This document shows positions 63,576 to 64,000 of a stretch of DNA of 64,000 bases, piece by piece (the stretch's first letter is position 1; each line of letters starts with the position of its first letter). The notes beneath the pieces are model-generated. The model did not search any database and had not been told where the DNA came from. It saw nothing but the letters and a program-made list of their open reading frames with translations. The position numbers and the translations under genes are program-made. The stretch lies in assembly GCA_023389055.1 (NCBI GenBank), contig JAEWFA010000013.1, positions 11,366-75,365 on the forward strand. Direction: 5' to 3'. The DNA comes from Pseudomonadota bacterium. Its GTDB lineage: Bacteria > Pseudomonadota > Gammaproteobacteria > Burkholderiales > Burkholderiaceae_E.

Positions 63576-63584
63576 ACTCTCTCG

Positions 63585-64000
63585 ATGGGTACGAAGATCT
63601 ATGTAGGCAACCTGCCGTGGCGCGCAACCGATGCACAGTTGTCGCAGCTGTTCGGCAGTCACGGTGAAGTCACGGATGCGAAGATCGTCACCGACCGCGA
63701 AACCGGACGATCGCGCGGTTTCGGTTTCGTCACGATGACTTCCGACGACGCGGCGCAGGCCGCCATCCGCGCGCTGAACGGCTACTCGCTCGAAGGCCGC
63801 AGCCTGGTCGTCAACGAAGCACGCGAGCAGGGCGGCGGCGGCGGTCGTCGTCCGGGCGGCTACGGCGGCGGCGGCGGTGGCGGCGGCTACGGTGGCGGTG
63901 GAGGCGGCTACGGCGGCAGCGGCGGCGGTGGCGGCTACGGTCGCGGCGGCGGTGGCGGAAGTGGTGGCGGCGGCGGAGGCGGCTACGGCGACCGCGAGGG
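63585..64000 (+). CDS. Glycine-rich RRM RNA-binding protein (3' end outside window)
   Basis: The ATG at 63585 opens a frame that stays open to the window end. Residues 1-80 form one RNA recognition motif with RNP2 KIYVGNLPW and RNP1 RSRGFGFV. After EAREQ comes a tail made of Gly runs, Tyr and Arg (repeated GGYGGGG), typical of cold-induced, single-RRM bacterial proteins. These bind RNA and resemble plant glycine-rich proteins. The tail is visible for about 58 residues and may be low-complexity and phase-separating. The leader hairpin may regulate translation. Confidence 0.94.
   Translation, partial: MGTKIYVGNLPWRATDAQLSQLFGSHGEVTDAKIVTDRETGRSRGFGFVTMTSDDAAQAAIRALNGYSLEGRSLVVNEAREQGGGGGRRPGGYGGGGGGGGYGGGGGGYGGSGGGGGYGRGGGGGSGGGGGGGYGDRE

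Larger units (their letters stand above)
63191..63584. other. Intergenic region between lexA and RNA-binding protein gene
   Basis: This 394-base gap between divergent genes holds heptamer repeats at both sides of a LexA box, a GGACCGGTCC palindrome at 63487-63496, and a hairpin covering the ribosome site of the right-hand gene. I recognise no coding gene in it. Short open frames here follow the repeats or the antisense of the RNA-binding gene. Confidence 0.7.

Overview
The window looks like a chromosomal segment of a high-GC betaproteobacterium, most probably Burkholderiales. The evidence is the run leuC-leuD-leuB-asd-fimV-truA-trpF-trpB-trpA-accD-folC-dedD-cvpA-purF-metZ, the truncated-type SdhC/SdhD subunits, the imuA/imuB/dnaE2 mutagenesis genes, and very GC-rich third codon positions with long antisense open frames. 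I saw no rRNA, CRISPR array, insertion sequence, integrase or prophage. The first gene (sufB) and the last gene (a glycine-rich RNA-binding protein) are cut by the window edges.

Region 1 (1-7.5 kb) is a SUF iron-sulfur operon, sufB-C-D-S-U-T, followed at once by sdhC-sdhD-sdhB. The flavoprotein gene sdhA is missing from its usual place. A small c-type cytochrome follows. Region 2 (7.5-17.8 kb) holds a DUF808 membrane protein, a Pat-like protein acetyltransferase with an acyl-CoA-synthetase-like body, a hybrid PAS histidine kinase, an orphan Leu/Ile/Val-type binding protein, and a complete TRAP transporter (dctP-dctQ-dctM).

Region 3 (17.8-27.2 kb) is the accessory part. Its centre is a 1048-residue protein that joins a PGRP/amidase domain with all zinc ligands, an alpha/beta-hydrolase-like domain with a GHSAG nucleophile motif, and a C-terminal caspase-like (type I metacaspase) domain with an intact His/Cys pair. 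It is divergent from an ABC1/UbiB-type kinase. Next come a ChaB-domain protein, a Ku end-joining protein translationally coupled to a MerR-HTH/TPR protein, small secreted and PAS proteins, a decayed SPW-like fragment, a small membrane protein, tRNA-Val(CAC) and a DUF938 methyltransferase.

Region 4 (27.3-48.5 kb) is housekeeping: gltX, aroC, an M48 lipoprotein protease, leucine synthesis, asd, the polar scaffold fimV, tRNA modification, tryptophan synthesis, malonyl-CoA and folate enzymes, purF and metZ. Most genes overlap by 1-4 bases, so long polycistronic messages with translational coupling are likely.

Region 5 (48.5-64 kb) contains an SOS mutagenesis module split in two. dnaE2 lies alone at 48.5-51.7 kb behind a LexA box, and lexA-imuA-imuB lies at 60.2-63.2 kb behind another LexA box. 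Between them are eutBC with an EamA transporter, a UdgX-type uracil-DNA glycosylase, and a glycerol-3-phosphate ABC transporter (ugpB-A-E-Q) that lacks ugpC. Two genes, truA and ugpA, appear to start at CTG. Four-unit GTGAAGG heptamer arrays lie beside both SOS loci.
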